Assembly: GCA_947258585.1 (NCBI GenBank)
Contig: CAMYIZ010000052.1
Location: 1 to 47,040, forward strand
DNA from: an uncultured Haliea sp.
Lineage (GTDB): Bacteria; Pseudomonadota; Gammaproteobacteria; Pseudomonadales; Halieaceae
Length of the DNA: 47,040 bases
Direction: 5' to 3'
The notes under the pieces are model-generated. The model was given only the letters and a program-made list of their open reading frames with translations. It was not told the DNA's origin and made no database searches. The translations under genes and the position numbers were made by a program. Shown here piece after piece: positions 8,576 to 17,134 of this stretch; the stretch's first letter is position 1, and every line of letters begins with the position of its first letter.

Positions 8576-9671
8576 TCCGGATCCCGTTCTCGCTTCTTTC
8601 TCACCGAGCTACTCCGTGGGGCGACAGAAATTTCGCGACCTGTGTGCGCGGCTGAATCTTGAACTCACAACGTTTACTCATCCTCTTACCGGACCTGATG
8701 ACGTCGAGTTGGCCGTGGACGCTGTGCGCCTGGGGGCGCCCGAAGCCGAGAATCTTGTCGTCGTGATTTCCGGGACTCACGGCCTCGAGGGCCTTGCCGG
8801 GTCAGGATGCCAGGTGGCATGGCTACAAGAATATGGGGCGCGGGATCTTCCGAAGAATACGGCCTTTCTGTTTGTCCACATGATCAACCCCTGGGGTGCC
8901 GCCTGGGGGCGGCGGCAGACCGAGGACAATGTGGATCTGAATCGGAACTTCATGGATTTCACCAAGCCGCTTCCGGAAAACCCTCACTATGAAATCTTTC
9001 GCGAGGTGGCCCGTGGCGCACTTGGAGGACAGCCCGAATCCGGACGAGTCCGTGCCTTGCTTGGCGACTATGATCGTACACACGGTGAGAACGCCATCGT
9101 CGGTGCCATCTTTCAAGGCCAGTATTGCGATCCACTGGGAGCGGGCTTCGGAGGAACGGAGCCTGCGTGGTCGAACAGGACATTTCGCGACATCCTGCAT
9201 GCTCAGACAGCGCATACGCGCCACGTCGCTGTCATCGACATTCATACTGGCCTGGGGCCCTATGGCTACGGCATGCTGATCAATGCCAGTCATGGCGATA
9301 GCCTGTCGCTGAAAGTTGCGCGGGATTGGTATGGTGCCAACCTGACAGCCATACGAGCGGACCCTGCCGGCATTCCCTATGATTTCGCAGGAGATCTGTG
9401 CAGCGCGGTCGAGGAAATGCTTCCTGCTCAGACGGTGGTGCCGGTGGCGCTTGAATTCGGGACATTTTCTACCACGGATCTTGTGCAGCTTCAGATTGAG
9501 GACGCATGGATACAAAATTGCGATAACCCCGAACCCGGCACCGCAACTGACATTCGTTTCAGGCTACAGGAGTTCTTTCACCCTGGGACGGATGACTGGT
9601 GCGAGATGCTCTACTTTCGTGCGCGTCAAGTAATAGGTCTCGCAACGCGTGGCCTTGCCAGTCTTCTGTGA
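8565..9671 (+). CDS. DUF2817 family protein, zinc carboxypeptidase-like
   Basis: A protein of about 368 residues matching the DUF2817 family, related to M14/succinylglutamate-desuccinylase-like zinc hydrolases. Visible metal-site features are GTHGLEG (His and Glu), NVDLNRNF, DIHTGLGPYG (His) and a late ALEFGT Glu. There is no signal peptide, so it is probably cytoplasmic and may finish cleavage of an imported amide. The start is uncertain: ATG 8565 overlaps the previous gene by 11 bases and places the family-typical FSPSY segment close to the N-terminus, while ATG 8553 is also possible. Neither has a clear ribosome site, which fits coupled translation. Confidence 0.8.
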   Translation: MPCSPDPVLASFSPSYSVGRQKFRDLCARLNLELTTFTHPLTGPDDVELAVDAVRLGAPEAENLVVVISGTHGLEGLAGSGCQVAWLQEYGARDLPKNTAFLFVHMINPWGAAWGRRQTEDNVDLNRNFMDFTKPLPENPHYEIFREVARGALGGQPESGRVRALLGDYDRTHGENAIVGAIFQGQYCDPLGAGFGGTEPAWSNRTFRDILHAQTAHTRHVAVIDIHTGLGPYGYGMLINASHGDSLSLKVARDWYGANLTAIRADPAGIPYDFAGDLCSAVEEMLPAQTVVPVALEFGTFSTTDLVQLQIEDAWIQNCDNPEPGTATDIRFRLQEFFHPGTDDWCEMLYFRARQVIGLATRGLASLL

Positions 9672-10894
9672 GTAGCGAATTCAAACAGGCCTGGAAGGTT
9701 TTGCTGGCAGCCACCCTCGGTGTCAGCATGGCTACAACGGCCATTCCGTTTTACAGCATCGGGGTGTTCATCACTCCCCTTGAGGCCGCAAAGGACTGGT
9801 CCCGCACCGACATATCGCTGGCGATCAGTATCTTTGGCTTCATCCTGCCACTTTCCTTGTTGTCTGTCGGCTATCTAACTGACCGTTTCGGTCTCCGGCT
9901 GGTGGCGGCAAGCGGCCACCTGATGTTAGGGCTTGTATTCATGGCGCTGTCCTTCACCGGGGATAATGTCTGGATATTCTGGTTTCTTTATGCGGCTGCG
10001 GCTGGCGTCGCGGTTGGGGCATCACCCATCACATTTACCAGGGCGCTTATCGGTCACTTTGACCGTCACCGGGGTATCGCCATTGGCATTTGCATGTCCG
10101 GAGCCGGTCTCGGCGCAGCTGTTGCGCCGCCAGTCCTCGGTTCCGTGATTGAGGTTTATGGCTGGGCCGCCGGCTATCGGTTACTCGGTACAGTGGCCCT
10201 GGTTCTGGCGCCGTTGGTGTTCCTGTGGCTCAAGGAGAAGCCTGAAACCGCGGTAAGCAACGTGCAATCGACTGCGGGTACAAAAACCCTGCAGGGAGTG
10301 AACCAGCCCCCCGTTTTCCTTCTCATTCTTATCTGCCTGGCTTTCTTTGCCATCGCGGTAAGCGTCAATGGGTATATAGTGCATTTGGTGCCGTTGATGA
10401 TCGATAGTGGCCTTCAGGCGTCTCGGGCTGCGAGTATAGCCGGGCTGGTGGGCGTGGCTGTCATTCTAGGTCGTCTGATTGTCGGGTGGCTTCTGGACAA
10501 AGTTGCTGTTGGCATGCTTGGCATGGCGGTGTTTCTGCTTGCCGCAATTGGAGTGCTGATTCTTGACATGTACGGAGGACGGGCTGCCCCGGTGACTGCA
10601 ATTTTCATTGGCCTGACGATTGGCGCCGAGGTGGATATTGTCGCCTACCTGGTGTCACGGCTGTTTCGACCGGCGGATTATGCACGCTATTTCAGTCGTG
10701 TTTACAGTGCTTTTATGCTCGGTTCCGGGCTTTCGCCACTCCTTGCCGGGCGAATTGTGGATCATTATGGCTCCTATGCACCATTCCTGCATATGTCCAT
10801 GCTCATCCTGGTTTTGGTAAGTATTGCTTTCCTGTGGTTGCACCTGGCGTGGCTATCATCAGCACAGACGACGCGACCCAAGCCCGGCAAGTGA
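9668..10894 (+). CDS. Major facilitator superfamily transporter
   Basis: A 408-residue inner-membrane transporter with about 12 hydrophobic segments and the MFS loop motif GYLTDRFGLR between helices 2 and 3. It resembles monocarboxylate/oxalate-type MFS permeases. The GTG at 9668 overlaps the stop of the DUF2817 gene in a 4-base GTGA junction and places the first membrane helix right after a short N-terminus. As the last gene of locus 1 it likely moves a periplasmic cleavage product, perhaps a carboxylate or acyl amino acid, into the cell. Confidence 0.88.
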   Translation: MSSEFKQAWKVLLAATLGVSMATTAIPFYSIGVFITPLEAAKDWSRTDISLAISIFGFILPLSLLSVGYLTDRFGLRLVAASGHLMLGLVFMALSFTGDNVWIFWFLYAAAAGVAVGASPITFTRALIGHFDRHRGIAIGICMSGAGLGAAVAPPVLGSVIEVYGWAAGYRLLGTVALVLAPLVFLWLKEKPETAVSNVQSTAGTKTLQGVNQPPVFLLILICLAFFAIAVSVNGYIVHLVPLMIDSGLQASRAASIAGLVGVAVILGRLIVGWLLDKVAVGMLGMAVFLLAAIGVLILDMYGGRAAPVTAIFIGLTIGAEVDIVAYLVSRLFRPADYARYFSRVYSAFMLGSGLSPLLAGRIVDHYGSYAPFLHMSMLILVLVSIAFLWLHLAWLSSAQTTRPKPGK

Positions 10895-10973
10895 TTTGCC
10901 GCAGTCCAGCCTGACATGCTCCCCCGGCGTTTTATTTACGGCGCGATTCGATTGGGCAGGAATGCGCCCGAAT

Positions 10974-11234
10974 TCAGGGGTCCCGGTGTTCTCTATTTTG
11001 GATATCCTTGGCGATACTGGTCCAGGTGGAGACCCCGAACGGCACAATGTAGGTTAACACCAGTTTGAGCCAATCCGGTGATTGGCCCCGAAGCAGGACG
11101 TCGCCCTGATTGATGACGGTCAGCAGCGTGCCCACAACCAACGCCACCTTCAAAGCCCGCAGCGCGGTTTCTGGCGCATTTATCATGCTCAGCACATCGC
11201 GCATGGAAGTCACACTATGATTGTTTGGTGGCAT
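10974..11234 (-). CDS. nrtS: Small membrane protein, NrtS-like nitrate/nitrite transporter
   Basis: An 86-residue protein with two hydrophobic segments. The core (ALKVALVVGTLLTVINQGD, then WLKLVLTYIVPFGVSTW) matches the NrtS family, small proteins reported to move nitrate and nitrite in cyanobacteria and present in many marine bacteria. ATG 11234 is chosen because AGGG lies about 6 bases upstream; the open frame extends further to 11471 but that part has no family resemblance. Shorter starts at 11204 and 11186 are possible. It is convergent with the MFS gene, and no nitrate reductase is nearby. Confidence 0.75.
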   Translation of the reverse strand: MPPNNHSVTSMRDVLSMINAPETALRALKVALVVGTLLTVINQGDVLLRGQSPDWLKLVLTYIVPFGVSTWTSIAKDIQNREHRDP

Positions 11235-11437
11235 GTAAGCCCTGTGTCGTTGAGAAACTCTGTATCCGGCAAGCCAACAGGATATAACTGCCGGCGACCG
11301 GGTGCTGTCCAAACCGCAAACCCTGGAGAGCGGTCGCGCATGATCGTAGTGTACCCTGCTCGCCAGGCTACCCGCGAACGAGCGCAGAGCCGAGCCTGCG
11401 GGGGATTCACCTTGCGTCGGCAATGAGCAGCCATAGC

Positions 11438-12622
11438 TCAAAAAGTCCGTGACAATGTCAATCCGCCCCACAACAAGTTGCGATCACCGTTGCCATGCTT
11501 CAGCTCCGAGGTGTGTCCTCGCAGCAGATAGGTGAGCCGGAAGCCGCCGCCAAACGAGTGGCTATAGCCTGCCCACGCTTCCACAATTGCGGTGTTGAGA
11601 TCTCCGCGATCGTACTCTACATCGCTGTGTCTGAACTGGCCCTGCAAGAACGCGTTGTAGCCCCTGGCTTTTACCGCGGCGCCCAGGATCCAGTAATTTT
11701 CGGACTTGTATTGCTCATCCACGGCCTGGTTGGCCTGTTCACCATAGCTGGTCAGTTCGGGGTTGAAGGATTGCCAGCGTGAGGCTATTTGGCCCATCCG
11801 CAGGCTGATGCCATAGCTGGCTTCTGTCAGATAGCCGACAGAGGCCTGCGCAGTGGTCTTGATCTCGAGGTTGGGTAGCGAGGAGTGCCAGAGGCGTTGT
11901 CGGGCAATACTGTAGCGAGCTGTGGGTTCGCCTCCGTCCGAGATTTGATGCTCCCAGCCCTGCGCCTGTTCACTACCAATGGCACTGTGAACATCATTCT
12001 GGAGGTCGCCGACAATGTCCAGACCGAGTACGCCAAGCGTCAAACTGGTGCGCCAGACAATATTGGGATTCGGGGTTTTCAGTTCCTGGATCGCGGAAGT
12101 GTACACGATACCTGCATAGGGTCGGTCCGAGGTGTCGGCCTCGGATATCGTAATATCTTCCGGGGTGAAGCCATACACTCCGAACTCGACCAAATGCCTG
12201 GCGGGCGAGACGGTTGCGCCGCTCGCGCCGATTTTTTGATTGATCCATGACAGTGGTGTGTCGAGAGACACCGGGTATTTCCGGGTGGTGTCCCCGGCGA
12301 TGGTAATGCTGGCGCCGTAGGTATAGTCCTGGTCTCTGCTGGAAGGTACGAAAACATCGTTGTCCAGGGACAGGGCCCAGCCGTCGACGCCGTCGGTGTC
12401 AATATCCCGTGTGTCAAACAGGTTGTTCTGGACGTCGGGAATGTACCCCTGCGCTTCGCTGGCCGCGGTCCCATTGCAAGCCAGGGCGATGCAGACGGCT
12501 AACAGGCTACTTTTCAAACCCGTGGACAGGCCCAAACGTGATCTATTCGGGCTCTCTGCAGAGCTCTGAGAGTGGCTGCGGGCGAGGTCCGTATGTGCGT
12601 TCTGTGCAGGTGTGCTTTTCAT
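11438..12622 (-). CDS. LpxR-like lipid A deacylase family outer-membrane protein
   Basis: A 394-residue protein with an extended N-terminus (about 35 residues), a hydrophobic signal-like stretch (38-50) and a beta barrel ending in an aromatic residue (LSRTF). It shows LpxR/DUF2219 hallmarks: LDNDVF (Asn88, Asp89, equivalent to the catalytic Asn-Asp pair near the N-terminus of Salmonella LpxR), DYTYGASI, and SDRPYAG. LpxR removes the 3'-acyloxyacyl chain from lipid A at the outer membrane, changing surface properties and immune recognition. A start nearer the signal peptide is possible but no better ribosome site was seen. Confidence 0.8.
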   Translation of the reverse strand: MKSTPAQNAHTDLARSHSQSSAESPNRSRLGLSTGLKSSLLAVCIALACNGTAASEAQGYIPDVQNNLFDTRDIDTDGVDGWALSLDNDVFVPSSRDQDYTYGASITIAGDTTRKYPVSLDTPLSWINQKIGASGATVSPARHLVEFGVYGFTPEDITISEADTSDRPYAGIVYTSAIQELKTPNPNIVWRTSLTLGVLGLDIVGDLQNDVHSAIGSEQAQGWEHQISDGGEPTARYSIARQRLWHSSLPNLEIKTTAQASVGYLTEASYGISLRMGQIASRWQSFNPELTSYGEQANQAVDEQYKSENYWILGAAVKARGYNAFLQGQFRHSDVEYDRGDLNTAIVEAWAGYSHSFGGGFRLTYLLRGHTSELKHGNGDRNLLWGGLTLSRTF

Positions 12623-13024
12623 GTCCGGTACTTCAGTCGTTAATGTCTAAATCCGGCCTCCCGCTGTTTGATTAGCCATGGGAAACCACTCGTATGAACG
12701 CACAGGCAAGACTCCGGGACGGCCTTCGGCAGGGTTCAAAGGCGCGCCGATAAAATGTCGATAGAGGAAGAAGTCGGTCTGGATGACACCCGAGCCTTCT
12801 GTGTTCGATTCAATGTGGGCTATTGTGAATAACCATGATTCGAAAATAATTGGCTCGGAATACATTTGACTATTGCTGGTGATGCAATAGTGGTGGTGCG
12901 TTGCCAGGGTTTGCTGGCCAGGTCTGAACGGGTGCGTCTGGCTGACCGCGGGCCCTGATGCTCAGTGTTCAGCCAGGTGAGTTACCGGAGATAGAAAGAA
13001 AGGACGCTTCAGCCAGGGAGTGGC
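12623..13024. other. 402-bp intergenic region
   Basis: This lies between the start of the LpxR-like gene and the 3' end of the LysR gene, so it should hold the LpxR promoter. A 72-codon open frame at 12647-12865 (minus) has no recognisable domain. I see no RNA gene or mobile element. Confidence 0.4.
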
Positions 13025-13921
13025 TCAGGGGCTGGGATTGAGCAGCGGGTTCGTGCGGAGTTGGGCAACTGCGAGGTCGACAAAAGAGCGTATCTTGGCG
13101 TTGGCTTTTCGGCCCCCGAGGTAGACAACGTGGACGGGCAGGGAGGGCGGCTCGTGGTCTTCCAGGACCAGCTGAAGCTTGCCGGCGTTGAGCTCTTCAC
13201 AGACTTGATAGGACATGACACGGGTCAGGCCTGCACCGGCGAGTGCGGCACTAACAGCCGCCGAATTCTGGTTGCACTGGTAGCGAGGTGCAACCTTGAC
13301 TCTCAGATCGCCAAACGTCCAGGTGCTGAGTGCTTCTACCGTGGTGGACTGGATAATGTCATGCCGGGTTAAATCCGCAGGTGTTTGTGGAACACCACGC
13401 TCCTTCAGATAGCCGGGCGATGCACAGACCACGCGTCGGACATCGCCAACGTGTGTAGCGAACAGGTTTGAGTCGGCCAAATGGCCGATTCGTATGGCGA
13501 TGTCGACGTTTTCCTCCAGCAGATTGACAACGCTGTCTTGAAATACGGAACTCACGGAAACCTTTGCGTGCTTCCTTAAATACGTGGTGATGACAGGTAC
13601 GATGTACCGCTGACCAAACAGTACGGGTGCTGTAACTGTAAGAACCCCGCTGGGTTCGGAGTAAATTCCCGTGACAGCCGCTTCGGCCTCTTCCACGCGC
13701 TCTAGCACTGACTTGGCGTCGCTGTAGTAGCGCTGTCCGGAGTCGGTCAGCCTTACATGTCGTGTGGAGCGGTGGAACAGGGGAATTCCGAGGGCCTGTT
13801 CCAGGCGCGCTACGGACCGGGTAACAGCAGGGGCGGAGAGCTCCAGGGCACGGCTGGCATCAACAAAACTGCCTTCCTCGACGACCGCAATGAAAACCCG
13901 CATTGCTTCCAGTTTATCCAT
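13025..13921 (-). CDS. LysR-family transcriptional regulator
   Basis: A 298-residue LysR regulator: winged helix-turn-helix in residues 1-60 (AMRVFIAVVEEGSFVDASRAL, then APAVTRSVARLEQ) and a periplasmic-binding-protein-like effector domain from about 90 to 295. The PSGVLTVTAPVLFGQRY segment is typical of the CrgA/DmlR-like subgroup. It is transcribed in the same direction as, and downstream of, the SnoaL-like and P450 genes, about 90 bp from the former, so it may regulate them or act on distant targets. The ligand is unknown. Confidence 0.9.
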   Translation of the reverse strand: MDKLEAMRVFIAVVEEGSFVDASRALELSAPAVTRSVARLEQALGIPLFHRSTRHVRLTDSGQRYYSDAKSVLERVEEAEAAVTGIYSEPSGVLTVTAPVLFGQRYIVPVITTYLRKHAKVSVSSVFQDSVVNLLEENVDIAIRIGHLADSNLFATHVGDVRRVVCASPGYLKERGVPQTPADLTRHDIIQSTTVEALSTWTFGDLRVKVAPRYQCNQNSAAVSAALAGAGLTRVMSYQVCEELNAGKLQLVLEDHEPPSLPVHVVYLGGRKANAKIRSFVDLAVAQLRTNPLLNPSP

Positions 13922-14013
13922 TGTTTCCCATCTTTTCGGACTGGTTTCGGCGTATTATTGCACAGTGTGACTGTTCGCTGCTGCGCGTGCATTCCACGCC
14001 GGCAGACAGGACC

Positions 14014-14481
14014 CTACAGGCCGTCAACATGTCGTTGCGGCCAGAAGAACTGCAGGCTGGAGCGAGAGAATTTCCACTTCTCCTGCTCCTTGCGGTACTC
14101 CTCATCGTACAGCGCGAACCAGAGTATCGGGTTCTGCTCCGCCGGCAGATGGGTGACGACATCGATCAGGTAGCACGTTCCGCGGGCGCGATCAGCGGAG
14201 AGCAACTCAATCCTGTGGTTGGTGTTGAAGTGTTGGGTTGAAAACGGCGGGGCCAGGTCGCCGGTAAAGTTGGCCCGGTAGTTTTCCAGAATCGTCTGTT
14301 TGCCCGACCAGGAGCCATAGGGCCCGTATTCACACAGGGCGTCGTCGGTAAAACAGGCAATAAGCTTGTCAAAGTCGCGCTCGTCCATGGCCTGGGAGTA
14401 GTCAATGCGCAACTGACGGATTGCATCGAGCTCGAGCAGGTTTCTCAAGCGCGCTATCTCGGCGCTGCTGAACGATTCCAT
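14014..14481 (-). CDS. SnoaL-like / NTF2-fold protein
   Basis: A 155-residue protein of the SnoaL_4 type, a cone-shaped alpha+beta fold. An N-terminal helix with LLELDAIRQLRIDYSQAMDE is followed by FDKLIACFTDDALCEYGPYG, a pattern shared with many small cyclases, dehydratases and dioxygenase beta subunits. The reaction is unknown. ATG 14481 has GAGGG about 9 bases upstream. It lies 88 bases downstream of the P450 gene on the same strand, so the two may act on the same hydrophobic substrate, a pairing common in terpenoid and steroid catabolism. Confidence 0.8.
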   Translation of the reverse strand: MESFSSAEIARLRNLLELDAIRQLRIDYSQAMDERDFDKLIACFTDDALCEYGPYGSWSGKQTILENYRANFTGDLAPPFSTQHFNTNHRIELLSADRARGTCYLIDVVTHLPAEQNPILWFALYDEEYRKEQEKWKFSRSSLQFFWPQRHVDGL

Positions 14482-14568
14482 AACCTGTTCCCTCTGTGCA
14501 GGCCCCGATGCCGCGCTGTGTGCACGGCCGGGAGCGGGTTGCGATGCTGTTGTGCCTGTTGCCTCCGG

Positions 14569-15813
14569 CTATATTGCAGCCGCACGCCTGGCGGATTCAA
14601 AGGTGATTGCCAGCGTTTCCAGATTCCGCCCGAAGAAGCTTGGCGTGTACTTGTGCACGCTGTCCGGATTCTTCAGGGCAATGCCCTGCAGCCGGTCGAC
14701 GATGACCCGGAAGCTGATGATCAATTCCTGCCTGGCCAGGGGGGCGCCGACGCAGTGGTGCCGCCCCACCCCGAACGCGAGGTGATTACCGGCTTTTTTC
14801 CGGTGCAGATCGATGCTGTCCGCGTCGTGGAATGCCGCCGAGTCCCGATTGGCCGCGCCGAAGCGGAGACTCAGGATATCCCCCTTGCGGAAGTTGACGC
14901 CGCCAATGGTAGTATCGCGGGTGACCTCGCGGAACATGCCCTGGGCCGGTGACTCCAGTCTGAGAACTTCTTCCACGAACGTGGGGATCAACCGTGGGTC
15001 GTCGCGCAGGGCCTGCAAGACCCGCGGCTGCTCGGCGAGCATGAGCATGCCGGCGGAAATGCCGGCGGTGGTGGTTTCATTGCCCGAAGCCAGCAGATCG
15101 ATGGTGACGATGGACAGCAGCTCGTTCATTGGAATTTCTTCGCCGTCGCCATAGTTACTGGTCGCGAGCGTCGTCAGGATGTCATCCTGTGGTTCGCGCC
15201 GGCGCAAATCGATCTGCTTCTTGAAAAAATGCTGCATCTCGACCACGAGCCGGGCGCATTCGATTTCGCGCTCTTTCTCGATCATCATGCCGAACGGCTC
15301 CACGATCGCGTCAGACCAGCGTTTGAAAATTTCGAGATCTTCCGCGGGCACGCCAATCTGCTCCGCAATAATAATCATCGGCAGTGGATGTGCGAACGCT
15401 TTGACAAACTCACATTCGCCGTCCTGCTCGAACGCGTCGATCAGGGAATGCGCTGTTTGCTCGATGTAGGGCGCCATGGCGCGCACCTTGGCCGTGGTAA
15501 ACAGCTGCGATAACAATGCGCGTACTTTGGTGTGCCGGGGCGGATCCGAGGTAGAGCAGGAGGCTGTGGGTACCCAGCCATGGTTTTCGTAAACCGCCAT
15601 GACTTCAGGCGTGGCCCCGTCGGGTTTCAACGCCAGTGGAGAAACGCCGCTGATAAACAGGTCGGGTTGACGAATGATCTCTTTGCACAGCGCGTAGCTG
15701 GTGACCAGGTAAAAGCCGGTTTCGGGCATCCTGTAGATCGGTGCCTCGGCTCGCAAGCGTTTATAGAGGGAGTAGGGACAGGCCTGGACCTCCGGGTCCA
15801 TCAGGTTTTGCAT
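14569..15813 (-). CDS. Cytochrome P450
   Basis: A 414-residue soluble bacterial P450 monooxygenase. The I-helix oxygen-activation segment is ASGNETTTA (about 242-250), the ExxR motif is EVLR (282-285), and the heme-thiolate loop is FGVGRHHCVG with Cys354. The architecture resembles CYP families that hydroxylate terpenes, steroids or fatty acids. No ferredoxin or reductase is adjacent, so it must use partners encoded elsewhere. It is followed on the same strand by the SnoaL-like gene. Confidence 0.95.
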   Translation of the reverse strand: MQNLMDPEVQACPYSLYKRLRAEAPIYRMPETGFYLVTSYALCKEIIRQPDLFISGVSPLALKPDGATPEVMAVYENHGWVPTASCSTSDPPRHTKVRALLSQLFTTAKVRAMAPYIEQTAHSLIDAFEQDGECEFVKAFAHPLPMIIIAEQIGVPAEDLEIFKRWSDAIVEPFGMMIEKEREIECARLVVEMQHFFKKQIDLRRREPQDDILTTLATSNYGDGEEIPMNELLSIVTIDLLASGNETTTAGISAGMLMLAEQPRVLQALRDDPRLIPTFVEEVLRLESPAQGMFREVTRDTTIGGVNFRKGDILSLRFGAANRDSAAFHDADSIDLHRKKAGNHLAFGVGRHHCVGAPLARQELIISFRVIVDRLQGIALKNPDSVHKYTPSFFGRNLETLAITFESARRAAAI

Positions 15814-15929
15814 GGTCAGATCTTCTTATTTGTTCGGAACAACTTAGAGTATCGCGTTACTGCTGGAAGTCAAGGCAAGGGGGCGTGGCGACGCTGGCAG
15901 GCGCCCCACATGCGCCGCCGGGCTGCGCT

Positions 15930-17000
15930 CTACATCCGCTTGCGCGTCAGCCTGATCTCGTCGCTGTTGGCGGGCAGGGTGAAGCTGACCCCGTCTTCGC
16001 CGATGGTGTAGTTGGGGAAAATCTTTTCCGCCCCGTTGAGCCACAGGGCTTTCTGGCCCGGAAGGACCAGCGGCGGAACGATGTGGTAGTAGAGCAGGTG
16101 GCCAACGCCCGCGTCGCGTGCGGTTTCCGCGGCTTCCACCGGGGTGGCGTGATAGTCGAGGATGTCGTGGGTGATTTTTGCCATGATCTCGTTACCCAGT
16201 CTGTTCGCCGTGGCGTGCATCATGGTGACCAGATTCGGGGCCAGGGCTTCATGCACCAGCAGGTCTACCCCCTGCGCGAACTGTTCAATATTAGCAAGCT
16301 TCACGGTATCGCCGGTGATCAGCAGGGAGCGCCCTTTGTAGCTGAAACGGTAGCCCACCGCAGGTTCAACCGGTGAATGGTCCACCGCCAGCGCTTCTAC
16401 CCTGAGTCCCTCGCCCTCATGGACCAGGACCAGTTCGCCCATGTTCGGCTGGGTAAAGGGCATCGCCTGCATGCCCGCGGCGCTCATGGGCGTGACATGG
16501 TCCCCGTGGTGTTCGTGGCGATAGCTGAAGTCCTGGGCATAGGCGGCATTGAAGCCATCCACCACCCGCTCCACACCGGGCGGGCCATAGACAGGCAGGG
16601 GCGTGGGGTTGTCGCCGCCGGCCCAGCGCAGGGTGCCCAGTTCACCCAGGCCGTCGATGTGGTCCGAGTGGAAGTGGGTGAGGAACACGCCCTGCAGCCC
16701 GCCGGGCTGGTATCCCAGTCGAGTCAGGTTGCGGGGGCTGTCCGTGCCCACATCCACCACGAACAGCTGTTTACCCGCGATCACCGCGACGCAGGGGCCG
16801 GAGGCCCTGGGAGCGGGCATGGGTCCGCCGGCGCCGCACAGGGCCAGGTGGAGGCCGTCCTCCAGTTGCGCAACCGTGTCGGTGCCCATGCGGGCCATCA
16901 GGCCCCGCGCCAGCAAGCGCTCGGCGATGCCTGCCCGCTGGCTGTAGGCGACGAGTAGAAGGATGGCCAGCAGGCCCAGTACTGCCACTGCCTTTTTCAT
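15930..17000 (-). CDS. Metallo-beta-lactamase-fold hydrolase, membrane-anchored or exported
   Basis: A 356-residue protein with a strong N-terminal hydrophobic segment (4-19) and a metallo-beta-lactamase fold of the RNase Z/arylsulfatase type. The zinc motif THFHSDHIDG is at 108-117, and later ligands include HSP near 210, GDT near 232 and a C-terminal YYHIVPP His. The N-terminal anchor indicates action in the periplasm, so it is not tRNA RNase Z. The substrate is unknown; alkyl sulfates, lactones or phosphodiesters are possible. It lies between the P450 gene and the AraC gene and is probably its own transcription unit. Confidence 0.82.
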   Translation of the reverse strand: MKKAVAVLGLLAILLLVAYSQRAGIAERLLARGLMARMGTDTVAQLEDGLHLALCGAGGPMPAPRASGPCVAVIAGKQLFVVDVGTDSPRNLTRLGYQPGGLQGVFLTHFHSDHIDGLGELGTLRWAGGDNPTPLPVYGPPGVERVVDGFNAAYAQDFSYRHEHHGDHVTPMSAAGMQAMPFTQPNMGELVLVHEGEGLRVEALAVDHSPVEPAVGYRFSYKGRSLLITGDTVKLANIEQFAQGVDLLVHEALAPNLVTMMHATANRLGNEIMAKITHDILDYHATPVEAAETARDAGVGHLLYYHIVPPLVLPGQKALWLNGAEKIFPNYTIGEDGVSFTLPANSDEIRLTRKRM

Positions 17001-17134
17001 TATTGTGGACTCTTCGGGAGGCGCTTGGTCGGCAAGGGTAGGTTATGCCAACGACTGTGGCAACCTTGCCTGCGCTGTGCTCCGTCGCGGTGCGCAAGAT
17101 CGGCCGCAAACCGCGCCATGGTGAAGATTCACTA

